From CAXXIC01 sp049315325 (GTDB lineage: Bacteria; Bacteroidota; Bacteroidia; Bacteroidales; UBA7332): 64,000 bases of DNA. Position 1 is the stretch's first letter, and the number at the start of each line of letters is the position of its first letter. Location: NCBI GenBank assembly GCA_049315325.1, contig JBMOKJ010000002.1, positions 248,001 to 312,000 on the forward strand, written 5' to 3'. The position numbers were made by a program, and so were the translations under genes. The notes beneath the pieces are model-generated. The model had not been told where the DNA came from, did not search any database, and saw only the letters and a program-made list of their open reading frames with translations. Shown here one piece after another: positions 8,770-18,025 of this stretch.

Positions 8770-10260
8770 TCAAATCTTAGATTTCAATGATAATTTTTCA
8801 ACGCGTTCGACAACCAATTTCGAACTAATGATTGCCATCGGCAGACCAGCTCCAGGAATGGTGGAGGCTCCTACATAAAAGACATTCTTGAACTTTTCGT
8901 CGTGATTTTTGGGGCGAAAAGCTCCGATTTGCCACATCGAATGCGACAAGCCAAGTCCGCTGCCTTTGTAGAGGTTAAACTGTTTTTCCCAATCTTCGGG
9001 CGTGTAAATCGTTTTGGAGATAATCTCCGGTTTGAGCTCCTTGCCAATGCGTTTCGAGAAATCGTCGATGATGCTGTCCACAATTTTGTTTTTGTCATCC
9101 CAGTTTTTCTTGAACAACAGATTGGGAACTGGACAGACGAAAAACAGACTTTCGCAACCTTCGGGCGCACAATCGGCGTTGTGTTTCGAGACCACATTGA
9201 CGTAGTAATAGGGTTTTTCAATCGAATCGAGGTTTTTGAGCACGTTGTCCGTGTACTCTTGGTAGTTCGAGCCCAAGAAATAGTTGTGGTGATGCACCTG
9301 CGGCAATTTGCATTTAACACCCACATAGAAAGTGAGGTAGCCCATTGTCCAGTTCATCTTTTCGAGCTTTTTCTTCGAAAAGGCTGCACGCTTAAAGATT
9401 CTACTTCTGAACACCGCCGCATCGCCATTGATGACAATTGCATCCGAATTCCACGTTTTGCCATTTTGGTCGATTAGGTTTTCGAGTTTGCCGTCTTTTT
9501 CGGAATATGCCACAATTTCGGTGTTGTAGGTGATTTTCACGTTCTCCTTTTTGAGTTCGTCAATCAAACCTTCCACGATTTTATACATTCCGCCCTTCAC
9601 GTTGTAGTAGCCGTCGTGTTTGAATTCGGTGTACGAAAGCAACGTGTAAACCGCCATCGTGTCGAAAGGCGTTCTGCCCAAGAAAAATGCGACAAGCGAA
9701 ATGATTTGTTGTGCCTCTTGCGACGAGAAATTCATCGTCACCTGTTTCCAAAAGCTACGAGCCAACACTGGCAAATGCACAGGATTGACCTTCATCAACG
9801 AAATAAGGTATTGAAGCACCGAATCGAAATTGTTTTTGATGACAATATCCACCGTATCGTCGAATATCTTACCCGATTTCTTGAGGTATTTCTCCATTTT
9901 GGCTTCGAAATCTGGCTCTACGTCTTTGAACTGTTCCGCCAGCTTTTTGATGTCTTTATATAGAAAATAGGTTTTCGGATTGCCACTGAAGTTGACGGTG
10001 TAAAGCGGGTCGAGCTGCACGTAGTCGAACGGCAATTTGATGTTGCAGTCGTTGGCAAACTCTTCGAATTCGAAGCTCATACTGAAGAAACTCGGACCCG
10101 TATCGAACGTAAATCCATCTTTCTTCACCTGATTCAATCGACCGCCGGCTTGGCTGTTTTTCTCGATAATCTCTACGTTGTAGCCTTTTTTTGCCAACCT
10201 CAAAGCAGTGGCAATGCCACCGATGCCGGCTCCTACGATGAGCACATTTTTGTTTCTCAT
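8770..10260 (-). CDS. crtI: Phytoene desaturase-type carotenoid dehydrogenase
   Basis: 496 residues. FAD-dependent desaturase that extends the conjugated chain of phytoene toward lycopene. It begins with the Rossmann motif VGAGIGGIATALRLAKKG (about 8-25) and has the family C-terminal GASTIPGAGLPMAI. It is the only desaturase in the cluster, so either it does all steps or a CrtD-type enzyme is elsewhere. Last gene of the nine-gene unit, 1 bp after the TPR gene. CrtI and CrtD are hard to tell apart without a tree. Confidence 0.9.
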   Translation of the reverse strand: MRNKNVLIVGAGIGGIATALRLAKKGYNVEIIEKNSQAGGRLNQVKKDGFTFDTGPSFFSMSFEFEEFANDCNIKLPFDYVQLDPLYTVNFSGNPKTYFLYKDIKKLAEQFKDVEPDFEAKMEKYLKKSGKIFDDTVDIVIKNNFDSVLQYLISLMKVNPVHLPVLARSFWKQVTMNFSSQEAQQIISLVAFFLGRTPFDTMAVYTLLSYTEFKHDGYYNVKGGMYKIVEGLIDELKKENVKITYNTEIVAYSEKDGKLENLIDQNGKTWNSDAIVINGDAAVFRSRIFKRAAFSKKKLEKMNWTMGYLTFYVGVKCKLPQVHHHNYFLGSNYQEYTDNVLKNLDSIEKPYYYVNVVSKHNADCAPEGCESLFFVCPVPNLLFKKNWDDKNKIVDSIIDDFSKRIGKELKPEIISKTIYTPEDWEKQFNLYKGSGLGLSHSMWQIGAFRPKNHDEKFKNVFYVGASTIPGAGLPMAIISSKLVVERVEKLSLKSKI

Positions 10261-10261
10261 T

Positions 10262-10996
10262 TTATTCTGTTTTTTTTAGTAATTTCGGATAAAGTTCGTC
10301 TTTCACCCAACGGAAATTGGGTTCTAGTCGAAGGATTTTGTCGTAATAACTCTTTGCTGCCTTTAGTTTTCCTGTTTCGCTGTATGCTTTGCCAATGACG
10401 GTGAGCAGACAGATGTAGTTCCAATCATCTTTCAATGCACTTTTGTTGGTTGCCAAAAGACTTTCGGCTTTAAGATAATATTCGATGGCTACTTTTTTTG
10501 AGCCCCCAAAAATGGCCGGCATATAGTATTGCGCATTTCCATACTGAATGTACCCCAATGCGTTTTGTGTATCTTGTTTCATTGCCAACTCAGCGCAATT
10601 TACGCTTTTGAATCCGAGAATTGGAGCTTTCGTGACGTTTAATCCAATCTTGAACCCATAAAATGCTGATTTGTATGCATTCGCAGTGGCTGCGTATTTT
10701 TTCTTTTGTTCCAACGCCGACAGTTTATTTTCGGCAATCGAAAGCCATTTTTCTGCTTCTTTTTTTCGTTTGTTGCCGATGCACCAAGCAATGTAGCCAT
10801 ATTGATAATTGATTTGCTCCAAAATAAACTCCTCGGAAGCACTGTTTTTTGAGTGCATTTCGGCTATCACTTTCTCCCATTTGCCCATGTCGTTGCTTAT
10901 GTAGGCGTGATAAATTTCTGATTTGTAGCTGGCATTTGCTGTGGAAAAACAGAACAAAACAACCAACCCTATTACGATATATTTCGCCCTTTCCAT
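10262..10996 (-). CDS. Secreted TPR-like protein in the carotenoid operon
   Basis: 244 residues. An N-terminal signal peptide (hydrophobic 6-21, ending ANA) is followed by helix pairs resembling tetratricopeptide repeats; the last (ICLLTVIGKAYSETGKLKAA) is clearest. It overlaps the glycosyltransferase by 25 bp and ends next to crtI, so it is co-transcribed with pigment genes. Its role is not recognised; a scaffold or assembly role in the periplasm is possible from the repeat type. Confidence 0.7.
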   Translation of the reverse strand: MERAKYIVIGLVVLFCFSTANASYKSEIYHAYISNDMGKWEKVIAEMHSKNSASEEFILEQINYQYGYIAWCIGNKRKKEAEKWLSIAENKLSALEQKKKYAATANAYKSAFYGFKIGLNVTKAPILGFKSVNCAELAMKQDTQNALGYIQYGNAQYYMPAIFGGSKKVAIEYYLKAESLLATNKSALKDDWNYICLLTVIGKAYSETGKLKAAKSYYDKILRLEPNFRWVKDELYPKLLKKTE

Positions 10997-12060
10997 AGAA
11001 GTTGTTTGTTTGATTTATTTCGAATTGCCTGAAAAATCATTTCGCCCATCGCCATTTGTTGTCCGAGCCAGAATATGCAACTTTGCAAAACTGATTGTTT
11101 GCTTGCAACAGCTATAACGATACGCGTCAAAATCACAAATAACAGATAAAGTGCCACAATCTTTGGCGAGAAAACAGTGAAAACTGGAATTATCCCCATC
11201 GTTGTAACTAACCAAAACAGAATGCTTGCCATCGCCGAATTGCCGAAAAATGACAATACGTTTTTCGAGAAACCATTGATGGCTTCGTCGTAGCTGGAGT
11301 ACATTCTGCACGTCAACTCTTCGTCGCCAAGCAAGCAGGCAACCGATAGATGGTTCTCTTTGAAATGTCGCGCAGTGGCAATATCCTCCACTTTTTCGCT
11401 TCTGAATTTGCTGTGCGGCAATTGCTCGCGATAAATTGCTGCATCGAACAACATAAACTGCCCGTTTGCTGCCGAAATAGATGGTCGCTTCGATTTTTGC
11501 ACCAATACCAACGGCAACAACGAAAGCAAAATGACGTTCATCATCGGCACAGTCAGTTGTTCACCACGCGTCAACATCAGCTGTTTTGGGAAAATGGACA
11601 AAAGACCCAATTGATTGGTTTTTGAGAATTGCACCGTTCTGCTAATCAAATGCTTTCCAATTCGCACATCTGCATCGAGAAACAAAAAATAATCACCTTT
11701 TGCCTGTAGCGAAAGCGAATGACAGGCATTGTTTTTTCCCAACCAACCTTCTGGCAGGCCGTCCGATTCTATCAATCGGATTCTCGAATCTTGTGCAGCA
11801 AATTTGTTGACAACGGTATGTGTATCGTCTTCCGATTGGTCGTTAAATATCAGAATTTCAATGTTTTGATAGCTTTGTGCTTGCAAATCGCTCAAGAGTT
11901 TTGAAATATTATCCTCCTCGTTTCTTGCCGGAATCAACACCGAAACGAGTCCAAACTCCTCTTCCGAAAGAGGCATTTTCTGAATAAAAAGCCAGTTCGA
12001 AAGCGCTACCAACAGCTGCAATACCGCAAAACTAACAACCAAATATGCCAAATAAACCAT
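10972..12060 (-). CDS. Family 2 glycosyltransferase, likely carotenoid glycosyltransferase
   Basis: 362 residues. N-terminal membrane segment (about 3-24), a GT-A domain with VSVLIPARNEEDNI, FNDQSEDDT and the metal-binding FLDADVRI, then membrane helices in the last 100 residues. This layout matches GT2 enzymes that add a sugar to hydroxylated carotenoids (CruC/CruG type). Placement between the acyltransferase and TPR genes supports a pigment-decorating role. The sugar is unknown. Confidence 0.8.
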   Translation of the reverse strand: MVYLAYLVVSFAVLQLLVALSNWLFIQKMPLSEEEFGLVSVLIPARNEEDNISKLLSDLQAQSYQNIEILIFNDQSEDDTHTVVNKFAAQDSRIRLIESDGLPEGWLGKNNACHSLSLQAKGDYFLFLDADVRIGKHLISRTVQFSKTNQLGLLSIFPKQLMLTRGEQLTVPMMNVILLSLLPLVLVQKSKRPSISAANGQFMLFDAAIYREQLPHSKFRSEKVEDIATARHFKENHLSVACLLGDEELTCRMYSSYDEAINGFSKNVLSFFGNSAMASILFWLVTTMGIIPVFTVFSPKIVALYLLFVILTRIVIAVASKQSVLQSCIFWLGQQMAMGEMIFQAIRNKSNKQLLWKGRNIS

Positions 12061-12687
12061 CTATTCTTCTCGTTTTAGTTGCGTTTCGATACACTTTTGG
12101 TAAAACTCATTGTAGCTGTTTTCCAACTTATTATGAGAAAAATCATTCAGTTGATACTCTTCGTAATAGACCGTAAGCGTTGGTTTCGGTTTCGAAAAGT
12201 AATCTACCAAATTCGCAACAAACAACACCTGAATTGGATTGCTAATGCTGCTCTGTAGAATGCGCTCAATCCCTTTTTCGAACGAAATTTGTTGCAAATA
12301 GGAGGATTGTATCTTTCCTTGCGGGAAAATTAGCACCAAATTTTCCGCTTTTTGAAGCAATTCACTTGTATAATTTAGGCTTTCGACAGCACTGCGCGAC
12401 CCTTTTTTGACTGAAAATCCACCAATAAAGTTGAATATCCAGTGTTTGCGCAATTGCTCCTCGAGCATCATAAAGTGAAACTTTCGCTTCAACCGTTGTT
12501 CGTTGAAGTAAATCATCCAAAATCCATCCCACCAACTAATATGGTTGACAATCAGTAAAATAGGGTGTTGTTTGTCGTTGAAGTTGCCCACAAACTCCAC
12601 CTTTTCGAACCGTTTACGGATGCTTATTCGACTAAATAGGCGAAAAAATGGCACCAGTAAAAAATGATGTTTCGCTCTCAGTATCAT
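12061..12687 (-). CDS. PlsC-like acyltransferase, likely carotenoid glycoside acyltransferase
   Basis: 208 residues. The lysophospholipid acyltransferase motif is present as NHISWWDGFW (H-x4-D), with FPQGKIQS as the later conserved block. In a carotenoid cluster such an enzyme probably esterifies the sugar of a glycosylated carotenoid (CruD-like role), rather than acting in general phospholipid synthesis. It overlaps the CruF-like gene by 4 bp and abuts the glycosyltransferase. Confidence 0.75.
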   Translation of the reverse strand: MILRAKHHFLLVPFFRLFSRISIRKRFEKVEFVGNFNDKQHPILLIVNHISWWDGFWMIYFNEQRLKRKFHFMMLEEQLRKHWIFNFIGGFSVKKGSRSAVESLNYTSELLQKAENLVLIFPQGKIQSSYLQQISFEKGIERILQSSISNPIQVLFVANLVDYFSKPKPTLTVYYEEYQLNDFSHNKLENSYNEFYQKCIETQLKREE

Positions 12688-13328
12688 TTCAACAAGATTG
12701 AAAGGGTTACGAAAAAGATAAACTGACTCAGCAAAACGGTGCTCGCTAATCGGTTTTCAGTTTTTATTTTGAACCCTGAAAATAGAGCATGGAAAACGGC
12801 TGCGATCACAAACCATGCAGCATAATTTTGATATGGAACGATTGTATTTTCCCAATGCCACATATCTATTTTGGGTGCAACTTGCTCTAAAACAATGTCA
12901 TAAGTCAACATCGCAAGTGAGGCTAGCACAGCTTTCAACGCTGATGAAATTTTTAGTTTATCCACCACCGAAGCTGAGACATACACCAACAGCAGCCAAT
13001 TCAGTCCAATCAATAGGGGAGTGTTGGCTATTTTCACACCTAGGCTTTCGCCATAACTGTAATTGCCAAAAATTGCGCCCGTATTCACGCCAACCATTTC
13101 GATAAGAAATCCGAGTAGTAGGATTGCTGCAAATAGTGCAACTGTTTTCGCACTCCATTTGCCTTGGTGAAAGACAACAAGTATAAATGCACTGAAAATC
13201 AAGGCAAAAGGGACTAACTTCAAGAAAAAAGGTTGACTTACCGACACCGACATGCCTGTTATGCCCACTGCATAAAACAGCATGACCAGAAATTTTGCCT
13301 CTTTTTCGAATCGTCTGAGTTGCTCCAT
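12684..13328 (-). CDS. cruF: CruF-family carotenoid 1,2-hydratase (DUF422)
   Basis: 214 residues, polytopic with about six or seven membrane segments. Family blocks: EMVGVNTGAIFGNYSYG, GLNWLLLVY, and DIVLEQVAPKIDMWHWEN followed by PYQNYAAWF. CruF-type proteins add water to an acyclic psi end group, giving a 1-hydroxy end that can be glycosylated. It abuts the cyclase (1-bp gap) and overlaps the acyltransferase. This suggests the pigment keeps one uncyclised, hydrated end. Confidence 0.85.
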   Translation of the reverse strand: MEQLRRFEKEAKFLVMLFYAVGITGMSVSVSQPFFLKLVPFALIFSAFILVVFHQGKWSAKTVALFAAILLLGFLIEMVGVNTGAIFGNYSYGESLGVKIANTPLLIGLNWLLLVYVSASVVDKLKISSALKAVLASLAMLTYDIVLEQVAPKIDMWHWENTIVPYQNYAAWFVIAAVFHALFSGFKIKTENRLASTVLLSQFIFFVTLSILLK

Positions 13329-13329
13329 C

Positions 13330-14025
13330 TTACGCTTTTGTAATGGTTTTTTTCGAAAGGCGTTCTATCAGCAATAAATTGAACAAAATCAGACTGAATC
13401 CGTATGCGAAATCTTCAATCGGAATGGTAAAGAATCGTATTCCGAGGTTCTCAGTGTTGTTGTACCAAACAACTTCTCCGTTTATGAAACTGCCTGTGAG
13501 TATGCCATTGACAATGATAAACGGAATCAGAATAATCAAAAAAGAGACATAGAGTTTGTCAATCACCCGCGATTTATCGAACATCGAAAGCGCCAAAGCA
13601 ACAAGGAGAAATGACAGTATGTATGCGGTGTAGAGCCTTTCGAAATTAAAAGCCAGCACAATCAGCAGGAAAACCATTAACGCGATGGTAATTGCTTTTC
13701 CCATTTCTTCTTTGAGGTGCAAATGAGTAAAATAGTGCAGAAACGTGTAATGAATAAACAAGCTGGCGTAGGGCACAATCACGAAAAACAACCACTCTTC
13801 TAGCGGCAGGCCAAACCAAAATATTCCTAAATTATAGCTTGCATCAAAGCCCCACACACCAAGTCGTGTGAGATAGATGTCAGCCAACATATAGACAACT
13901 GCCACTAACGCAATAGAGGGTAACACCACATTCCAGCGTTTGTAGAGTTGCATATTTTTGTCGAAACTCATTGCCAAAGGAACAACGAACGACGAAAGCA
14001 GTAAAAGTGCGTATAACCACGTCAT
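13330..14025 (-). CDS. Lycopene cyclase, fused CrtYc/CrtYd type
   Basis: 231 residues from the ATG at 14025, 4 bp after the crtZ stop; an upstream start at 14091 would run into crtZ. The protein is two tandem lycopene-cyclase domains, each with a P-x-E-E/D core: LPLEEWLFFVIVPYASLF in the first half and IPIEDFAYGF in the second, with about seven membrane helices. It forms beta-ionone rings on lycopene. Its place between crtZ and cruF fits a monocyclic hydroxylated pigment. Confidence 0.9.
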   Translation of the reverse strand: MTWLYALLLLSSFVVPLAMSFDKNMQLYKRWNVVLPSIALVAVVYMLADIYLTRLGVWGFDASYNLGIFWFGLPLEEWLFFVIVPYASLFIHYTFLHYFTHLHLKEEMGKAITIALMVFLLIVLAFNFERLYTAYILSFLLVALALSMFDKSRVIDKLYVSFLIILIPFIIVNGILTGSFINGEVVWYNNTENLGIRFFTIPIEDFAYGFSLILFNLLLIERLSKKTITKA

Positions 14026-14029
14026 TTGT

Positions 14030-14506
14030 TTAGTCGTTGAAGTATCGTTTCGAGAAAATGAGTAATCCAAAATTGTCGAAATCCGTTGCATTTTGGGGTT
14101 TGTGGTGAGCTTTGTGGGCTTTCACAATGGCTCTGAGGTAGCGATTTTTGCTGTTTTGCAGAAAATCTACTCGTATGCGTTTGTGGTAAATCACATCGTG
14201 CACCACGAAATAGGTGAATCCGTAGAGCGTGATACCTGCTGCAATATAAACAAACGATTCGATTTTGAAAATGAATCCACAAATCATCAATACAATTGCT
14301 GGTGTGGCATAGATGAGGAAAAAGAGGTCGTTTTTCTCCAATCCATTGTTTTCCTGCACCGCTTCGTCAGGTCGTTTGAGGTCATTGATGTGGTGGTCTT
14401 TGTGCCATTTCCAAAGGAAAATGTGCATCACATATTTGTGATTCGACCACGCCACAAACTCCATAAAAAGATAGGCAGAAACAAGCAAAAGTATATTTAC
14501 AATCAT
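14030..14506 (-). CDS. crtZ: Beta-carotene hydroxylase
   Basis: 158 residues. Membrane di-iron hydroxylase that adds 3-OH to beta-ionone rings. The histidine clusters are present: HKYVMHIFLWKWHKDHH (about 23-39), HDVIYHKR and HKAHH. Length is typical. It lies between idi and the cyclase. Confidence 0.95.
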   Translation of the reverse strand: MIVNILLLVSAYLFMEFVAWSNHKYVMHIFLWKWHKDHHINDLKRPDEAVQENNGLEKNDLFFLIYATPAIVLMICGFIFKIESFVYIAAGITLYGFTYFVVHDVIYHKRIRVDFLQNSKNRYLRAIVKAHKAHHKPQNATDFDNFGLLIFSKRYFND

Positions 14507-14521
14507 CTTACCAGCAAATTT

Positions 14522-15046
14522 TTAAAGGTGTTGTTGCACTTGCGCCACTATTTTCTTGAACCAAAATGTGTATTTCTCGGGTTGTTGTGCAATTTCTTGT
14601 TGCAGATTTTCAAAAGATATGTACTGATAATTCATCACTTCGTCAGGATTGATTGTCGGCATTTCGTCCGTAATCCCTACGAAAACGTGGTCTAATTCGT
14701 GCTCTGTCAGTTCGTTGTCGAGGGTCTCTTTGTAGATGAAACTGAAAATCTCCTTGAGTTCACTTTTCATTCCCATCTCTTGCATCAACCGGCGGTTGGC
14801 TGCTTCGAGGTTACTTTCGCCTGGCGAAGGGTGAGTGCAGCAAGCATTCGACCACAGGCAGTTGGAGTGATATTTCTCTTTTGCCCGTTGCTGAATCAGC
14901 CATTCGCCTTTCGTATTCAAAATAAAGACCGAGACCGCCCTGTGCAACACCGCTTTTTGGTGTGCTTCCATCTTCTCCATTGTTCCAATAGATGTATCGT
15001 CAGGGGCGACTAATATTACTTGTTCTAGCATAAGTTGTTTTAGCAT
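14522..15046 (-). CDS. idi: Isopentenyl-diphosphate delta-isomerase, type I
   Basis: 174 residues, Nudix fold. It converts IPP to DMAPP, feeding carotenoid synthesis. NACCTHPSPGE carries the conserved Cys and His, and EAANRRLMQEMG is the Nudix-like helix. It starts 7 bp after crtB in the same unit. Confidence 0.95.
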   Translation of the reverse strand: MLKQLMLEQVILVAPDDTSIGTMEKMEAHQKAVLHRAVSVFILNTKGEWLIQQRAKEKYHSNCLWSNACCTHPSPGESNLEAANRRLMQEMGMKSELKEIFSFIYKETLDNELTEHELDHVFVGITDEMPTINPDEVMNYQYISFENLQQEIAQQPEKYTFWFKKIVAQVQQHL

Positions 15047-15053
15047 TTTAATC

Positions 15054-15938
15054 TTACAGTACCTCTTTCATTGGATTAAATCCAAAGAAAAGCTGTTTCG
15101 GTTCAAATTTATGTCGGAAATAGAGTAAATAAGCATTCCCAATTAAGAGCGTCTTCTGGAAATTGGACACTCTGATTCGTTCTGTCATAATGCGCTCAGC
15201 AGGCGTTCTCTTGATTTTATGCAACAATGCTAAATAATAAGTGTAAGCAATCAACACGGGTAGTTTTGCATTTTTGGGTAATTGCTGAATGCCTTTGTAT
15301 GCTTCATCGAAATCGTTCTGAATTTCATCAATAATTAGGCTTTTAGCGCGCTCATCAAAACTACTTTTGCCAACATTCGGGAAATAGCAACGGCCGAGAT
15401 TTTCGACATCGTTTTTCAAATCTCGTAGAAAGTTGACTTTCTGAAACGCCGACCCAAGTTTCATTGCCGAATGTTTCAGCTCGTGGTATTCACTATCGTT
15501 GCCGTTGCAGAATACTTTTAGGCACATCAGCCCCACCACGTCTGCCGATCCGAAAATGTAGTCGTCTATTTCAGCTCGATTGGCATACTCAGTCTTCTCG
15601 AGGTCGTACTTCATGCTTCGCAGAAAGGCCTGAACGAGGTCGTCAGTAATGCGGTATTTTTTAACCGTTATCTGAAACGAATGCAACACAGGATTCAAGC
15701 TAATCCCTTGTTTCATTGCATCGTAATAGTCGTTTTCGAATTTCTGTAAAAGGGTTGCTTTGTCGAATTCGTGAAAGGTATCCACGATTTCGTCTGCAAA
15801 ACGAACGAATCCATAGATGCTGAAAATAGCTTTGCGGCTTTCAGTATCAAAGAAACGTGTCGCGGAATAGAATGAAGTACTATAATGTTTAGTTACATTC
15901 TCCGAAATAGAAAAAGCTGTATTAGTGTATATGTCCAT
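15054..15938 (-). CDS. crtB: Phytoene synthase
   Basis: 294 residues. Condenses two geranylgeranyl diphosphates to phytoene, the first committed step. Both Asp-rich motifs are visible: FADEIVDT (about 47-54) and FLRDLKNDVENLGRCYFP. First gene of the pigment unit. The gap 15939-16102 upstream is AT-rich and must hold its promoter, but I found no clear TAnnTTTG box on the minus strand. Confidence 0.96.
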   Translation of the reverse strand: MDIYTNTAFSISENVTKHYSTSFYSATRFFDTESRKAIFSIYGFVRFADEIVDTFHEFDKATLLQKFENDYYDAMKQGISLNPVLHSFQITVKKYRITDDLVQAFLRSMKYDLEKTEYANRAEIDDYIFGSADVVGLMCLKVFCNGNDSEYHELKHSAMKLGSAFQKVNFLRDLKNDVENLGRCYFPNVGKSSFDERAKSLIIDEIQNDFDEAYKGIQQLPKNAKLPVLIAYTYYLALLHKIKRTPAERIMTERIRVSNFQKTLLIGNAYLLYFRHKFEPKQLFFGFNPMKEVL

Positions 15939-16102
15939 AATGTAAATGGCGTTCAGTTTTATAGCTAAACATTTGATGATAATGTTTTGTTAATGAACAC
16001 CTAATGATTTAGGGATTCTTATTTGTTTTTTTGTTTAAATTATATTTTATTAATCATAAGTATCATTTGCTGAATTATTTATGCCCAATAAAAATGTGAC
16101 AA

Positions 16103-16139
16103 AAAAACCGTTTCAGCAATTGAATGTGAAACGGTTTTT
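16103..16139 (-). terminator. Terminator after the small secreted-protein gene
   Basis: Perfect 13-bp stem AAAAACCGTTTCA / TGAAACGGTTTTT with an 11-nt loop, just downstream of the minus-strand gene ending at 16184. Confidence 0.85.
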
Positions 16140-16183
16140 CAATCTTATTTATGTTGATGTTATTTTATTGTTTCAGAATTGAA

Positions 16184-16666
16184 TTATTTGAGCTTTTTTA
16201 AACTTATTTCGTAGTGCATAATATGGTTATCTGGCTTAGCATATATGGTCGACTCAAATTGAGCGTTTGCGAAAATTTCGATTAGAAAATCGTTGTAATT
16301 TTTTTCTTTGCATAATTTCAAACCATTGAACTGCACTGTCTTTTTGAATCTCAAATAATCTTCTCTAAAATCAGTTTGAAAGGAGAGGATTTTTGTTCGA
16401 TCTTTCTGGTAATAAATATGTATGTGGCTTTCGTCTTTGGCAGGCGCAATTGCTTCTCGTTTGAATATCCACGAAAAGTCATAACCGCTTTCATCTTTGG
16501 TCATATTTTTCTCAATTAGACCCAGTTTTGACATGTAAAGCTTCAATTCGTCGGTGTTGAGTGTTAACGCTTTGAAATAATCAAGTTGAATGGCTTCTTG
16601 TGCTTTAAGCGTAATCCCTAGAATGAAAAAGAAGATTAAAAAAGCGATTGTTTTTCGTAGATTCAT
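16184..16666 (-). CDS. Secreted protein of unknown function
   Basis: 160 residues from the ATG at 16666 (an alternative start is 16678). A signal peptide is clear (hydrophobic core, ending LKAQ near residue 23). The mature part has mixed strands and helices and no recognised domain. It has its own terminator and no close partner gene. Confidence 0.65.
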   Translation of the reverse strand: MNLRKTIAFLIFFFILGITLKAQEAIQLDYFKALTLNTDELKLYMSKLGLIEKNMTKDESGYDFSWIFKREAIAPAKDESHIHIYYQKDRTKILSFQTDFREDYLRFKKTVQFNGLKLCKEKNYNDFLIEIFANAQFESTIYAKPDNHIMHYEISLKKLK

Positions 16667-16785
16667 GAGCTTATGCATTTTTAGATTGGGTTACCGATTT
16701 TCCATTTTCCAAAAATGCACATATATTTTATAAAAACAAAATATTTGTTGTGTTTTGTTAATAATCTATTGCGATTTAATTTGTT

Positions 16786-17946
16786 TTAGCTTAATTCAAT
16801 AATTTCTTCATCGAAATTAGTCAAGTTTTCTATTCCATTTGGCGTCACCACATAACTATTCTCTACACCGACTGCTCCTGTGCCAGGAATCACAAACTTA
16901 GGCTCGAGTGCAAAAACATGCCCTACAGTTAATGCCTCTTTCGAACGAGGTGCTAGAACTGGCGATTCGTTTATTTCGATTCCGATGCCGTGCCCCACAA
17001 ACCCCGCTTGCTGCCCGTAACCCATAAAGTAAGCTGAAAGTCCGTTTCTATCGGCTATCGAAAGGGCTAATTGATAAAGATCGGCAGTGGCAATGCTCGG
17101 TTTTGCAATTGCAGCTATCTCGCGATGAATCTCAATCGACACTTGATGAGCTTTGTAAGCTAAATCAGATAGTTTGCCGATGGAATAGATGCGAGTCATA
17201 TCGGTGATGTAGCCGGTGAAAGTTCCTCCCATATCCACCATTACCGCCATGCCGTCTGTCATTGTTGTGCCGTTGCAGCCTACTGGCAGCGAACTGTGTA
17301 TGCCCGCGCCACCCATAGCAAAGTCGTAAGGCGAAGCGTTCGATGCATTGTCTCCCGCCAAGACGCTTCCCATAAAAATCTCCATAGAATTTCCAAACAC
17401 ACGGAAATAGCCTAGCGAGCCTTTTCGTCGAAACAGCTTTTCAATCTCAATCGAAAATTCGATGTCAGTCATTTCTTTGCAGTATAGTTTGGCTATTTCT
17501 GCATAACATTGTGCATGAATTTTCCCCGATTGGCGAAGCAGTTCTATTTCGTAATCTGATTTTACGGTGCGAACAGAGCGTAAAAGTGTGGTTGCATTCA
17601 AAACTATTTCTGCAGAGAGTGCCGTTTGCAATCGCATTATCTCGTTGTAACTCAGTTCATCGGTTTCCAGCAGAACTTTTTTAGGAGCAGTAAAGCCTCG
17701 GGTCGAAAGGTGTGCCACAATATCTTCCGGTTTGCGGATGTAAATCACGGTTTCACCTTTTAAATTGATGGGGCGTTTTACGAAAAAGAGCGGTTCACCC
17801 TCTCTCGGAAAGTAGCAATAGCCACTGAAAATGCGGTCTGCTACATAAAAAAGATTCACATTGCCACCAATCAGGCAACCATCGGCACCACTTTCTACTA
17901 TCTTTTTCTGAATCAAGCTCCATCTGTTTTGCAGCTCAATGAGCAT
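16786..17946 (-). CDS. M24-family metallopeptidase (Xaa-Pro aminopeptidase-like)
   Basis: 386 residues from the ATG at 17946. N-terminal creatinase-like domain (about 1-130) and C-terminal pita-bread domain. All five metal ligands can be read: Asp in VMVDMGG, Asp in ITDMTR, His in GHGIGIE, Glu in ALEPKF and Glu in VENSYVV. It probably removes N-terminal residues before proline in cytosolic peptides. It lies 79 bp downstream of rlmH on the same strand. Confidence 0.9.
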   Translation of the reverse strand: MLIELQNRWSLIQKKIVESGADGCLIGGNVNLFYVADRIFSGYCYFPREGEPLFFVKRPINLKGETVIYIRKPEDIVAHLSTRGFTAPKKVLLETDELSYNEIMRLQTALSAEIVLNATTLLRSVRTVKSDYEIELLRQSGKIHAQCYAEIAKLYCKEMTDIEFSIEIEKLFRRKGSLGYFRVFGNSMEIFMGSVLAGDNASNASPYDFAMGGAGIHSSLPVGCNGTTMTDGMAVMVDMGGTFTGYITDMTRIYSIGKLSDLAYKAHQVSIEIHREIAAIAKPSIATADLYQLALSIADRNGLSAYFMGYGQQAGFVGHGIGIEINESPVLAPRSKEALTVGHVFALEPKFVIPGTGAVGVENSYVVTPNGIENLTNFDEEIIELS

Positions 17947-18025
17947 ATTGTGTTTGAACATTTGTCTTAAATATTTGATGTTTGAAAGATAAATCTGCCG
18001 AGAAATCTCTGAGCTTATCGAAGAG

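Noticed and set aside
8770..10260. Calling the desaturase CrtD (hydroxyneurosporene desaturase)
   Set aside because: Sequence alone does not separate CrtI from CrtD; as the only desaturase in the cluster, CrtI is the simpler call.
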